Assembly (NCBI GenBank): GCA_035535055.1
Contig: DATLQT010000082.1
Coordinates: forward strand, 1-25,264
Source: UBA6019 sp035535055
GTDB lineage: Bacteria > Chloroflexota > Dormibacteria > Dormibacterales > Dormibacteraceae
Direction of reading: 5' to 3'
DNA: 25,264 bases
Both the position numbers and the translations under genes were made by a program. Position 1 is the stretch's first letter, and each line of letters begins with the position of its first letter. Shown here one piece after another: positions 24,675-25,264 of the stretch. Under the pieces are notes generated by a model that worked only from the letters and a program-made list of their open reading frames with translations, had not been told where the DNA came from and made no database searches.

Positions 24675-24774
24675 CGAAACCGAATTATCGACCCCTCTTA
24701 ACGGTCCCTTCAGGAACAAATGTGACGCTTCCGCCTCGCAGCACCGTATCCACCCATTCAAGAGGCGTGTCCGC
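24675..24774. promoter_or_regulatory. Divergent promoter region, nitrile hydratase / HlyD
   Basis: 100 nt separating two head-to-head genes, AT-richer than its surroundings. On the minus strand GATAAT (ending 9 nt before the beta-subunit ATG) could be a -10 box giving a leaderless transcript; the matching -35 position is poor. On the plus strand AAGAGG (about 24760-24765) may be the ribosome site for the HlyD gene. Confidence 0.35.
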
Positions 24775-25264
24775 ATGGCCGTAAAGCAACCACTGAGACT
24801 TCAACCCAAGCCCAAGGGCATGGCTCGGGTGATCCAGGGCCGCAACATGCCCACCCTCGCGCTGGGCGCCATCGCGCTGGCGCTCGCGATCTTGATCTTC
24901 CACGACCTCTTCCAGCCCGCCGCCAGCACGCTGGCCGGGCTCCGCACCGCGCTCGTCTCGACCGGCATCGTGACCAACACCGTCACCGCCAGCGGCAGCC
25001 TGGTCCCGGCCCAGCAGATGAACCTCGGCTTCAAGACGCCGGGCACGCTGATCGAGGTCGACGCTCTTGACGGAGCGACGGTCAAGGCCGGCCAGGTGCT
25101 GGCGAAGATCGACCCGGCGCCGCTGCAGCTCGCCCTGCAGCAGGCCCAGGCGTCGCTCGCCTCAGCCGAAGCGGCGCTCTCCCAGACCGAGAGCGGCACC
25201 TCGCTGCAGCAGGCGAGCGACCAGCTGAACCAGGCCAACCAGTCCTACACCAACGCGGTCAACA
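24775..25264 (+). CDS. HlyD-family membrane fusion protein, partial (3' end missing)
   Basis: 163 codons are seen before the window edge. A basic N-terminus is followed by one hydrophobic anchor (about residues 27-43, TLALGAIALALAILIF), then the first biotinyl-lipoyl-like half (SGSLVPAQQMNLGFKTPGTLIEVDAL... GQVLAKID) and the start of the Ala/Gln-rich coiled-coil hairpin. This order is that of periplasmic or extracytoplasmic adaptors of RND and MacAB-type exporters, which link an inner-membrane pump to an exit channel or, in single-membrane cells, assist ABC exporters. ATG at 24775 is preceded by AAGAGG; ATG at 24820 is an alternative. A transporter gene would be expected just beyond the window. 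It is divergent from the nitrile hydratase operon. Confidence 0.85.
   Translation, partial: MAVKQPLRLQPKPKGMARVIQGRNMPTLALGAIALALAILIFHDLFQPAASTLAGLRTALVSTGIVTNTVTASGSLVPAQQMNLGFKTPGTLIEVDALDGATVKAGQVLAKIDPAPLQLALQQAQASLASAEAALSQTESGTSLQQASDQLNQANQSYTNAVN

Noticed and set aside
1..25264. CRISPR array, transposase or insertion sequence
   Set aside because: No regularly spaced repeats, no transposase motifs and no terminal inverted repeats with target duplications were seen.

Overview
The window comes from a high-GC bacterial chromosome. Dense packing, many GTG/TTG starts, 4-nt stop/start overlaps, a cobalt-type nitrile hydratase, a WYL regulator and a linked SbcCD/AddAB-type repair operon fit a soil lineage such as Chloroflexota, Dormibacterota or Actinomycetota. 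No marker gene is present, so this placement is inference.

Region 1 (about 1-6320) is an accessory island, visibly lower in GC than the rest. It holds a broken minus-strand gene (73-1057) and a plus-strand three-gene set. The set is a PHP-phosphoesterase/SMC-like ATPase (1128-3734), a RusA-family resolvase (3782-4198) and a small PD-(D/E)XK nuclease fused to a HEPN-like domain (4188-4862). A convergent tyrosine recombinase (5128-6192) follows, next to the 3' end of a minus-strand tRNA-Tyr (6323-6409). This is the usual layout of an element integrated in a tRNA gene. The left end of the element lies outside the window. The three-gene set combines an ATPase sensor-like protein with up to four predicted phosphoesterase/nuclease centres. 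It is the best candidate here for an uncharacterised anti-phage or anti-plasmid system.

Region 2 (6526-12810) is backbone. It has a Spinster-type MFS transporter that ends tail-to-tail with a multi-TM PAS histidine kinase. Then comes a minus-strand unit: WYL regulator, class II aldolase, kynureninase-like PLP enzyme.

Region 3 (12921-22481) is a plus-strand DNA double-strand-break operon, divergent from the WYL gene. It contains an SbcD/YhaO-like nuclease, a YhaN/SbcC-like ATPase with a transmembrane hairpin, an AddB-like Fe-S nuclease and an AddA/RecB-like helicase-nuclease. Every junction is a 4-nt GTGA overlap, so the four products are probably made in balance and work on the same DNA ends.

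Region 4 (22299-24674, minus) is a nitrile hydratase operon, beta, alpha, accessory protein, followed by a UbiA-type prenyltransferase, again with 4-nt overlaps. Divergent from it is the start of an HlyD-type membrane fusion protein (24775 to the window edge).
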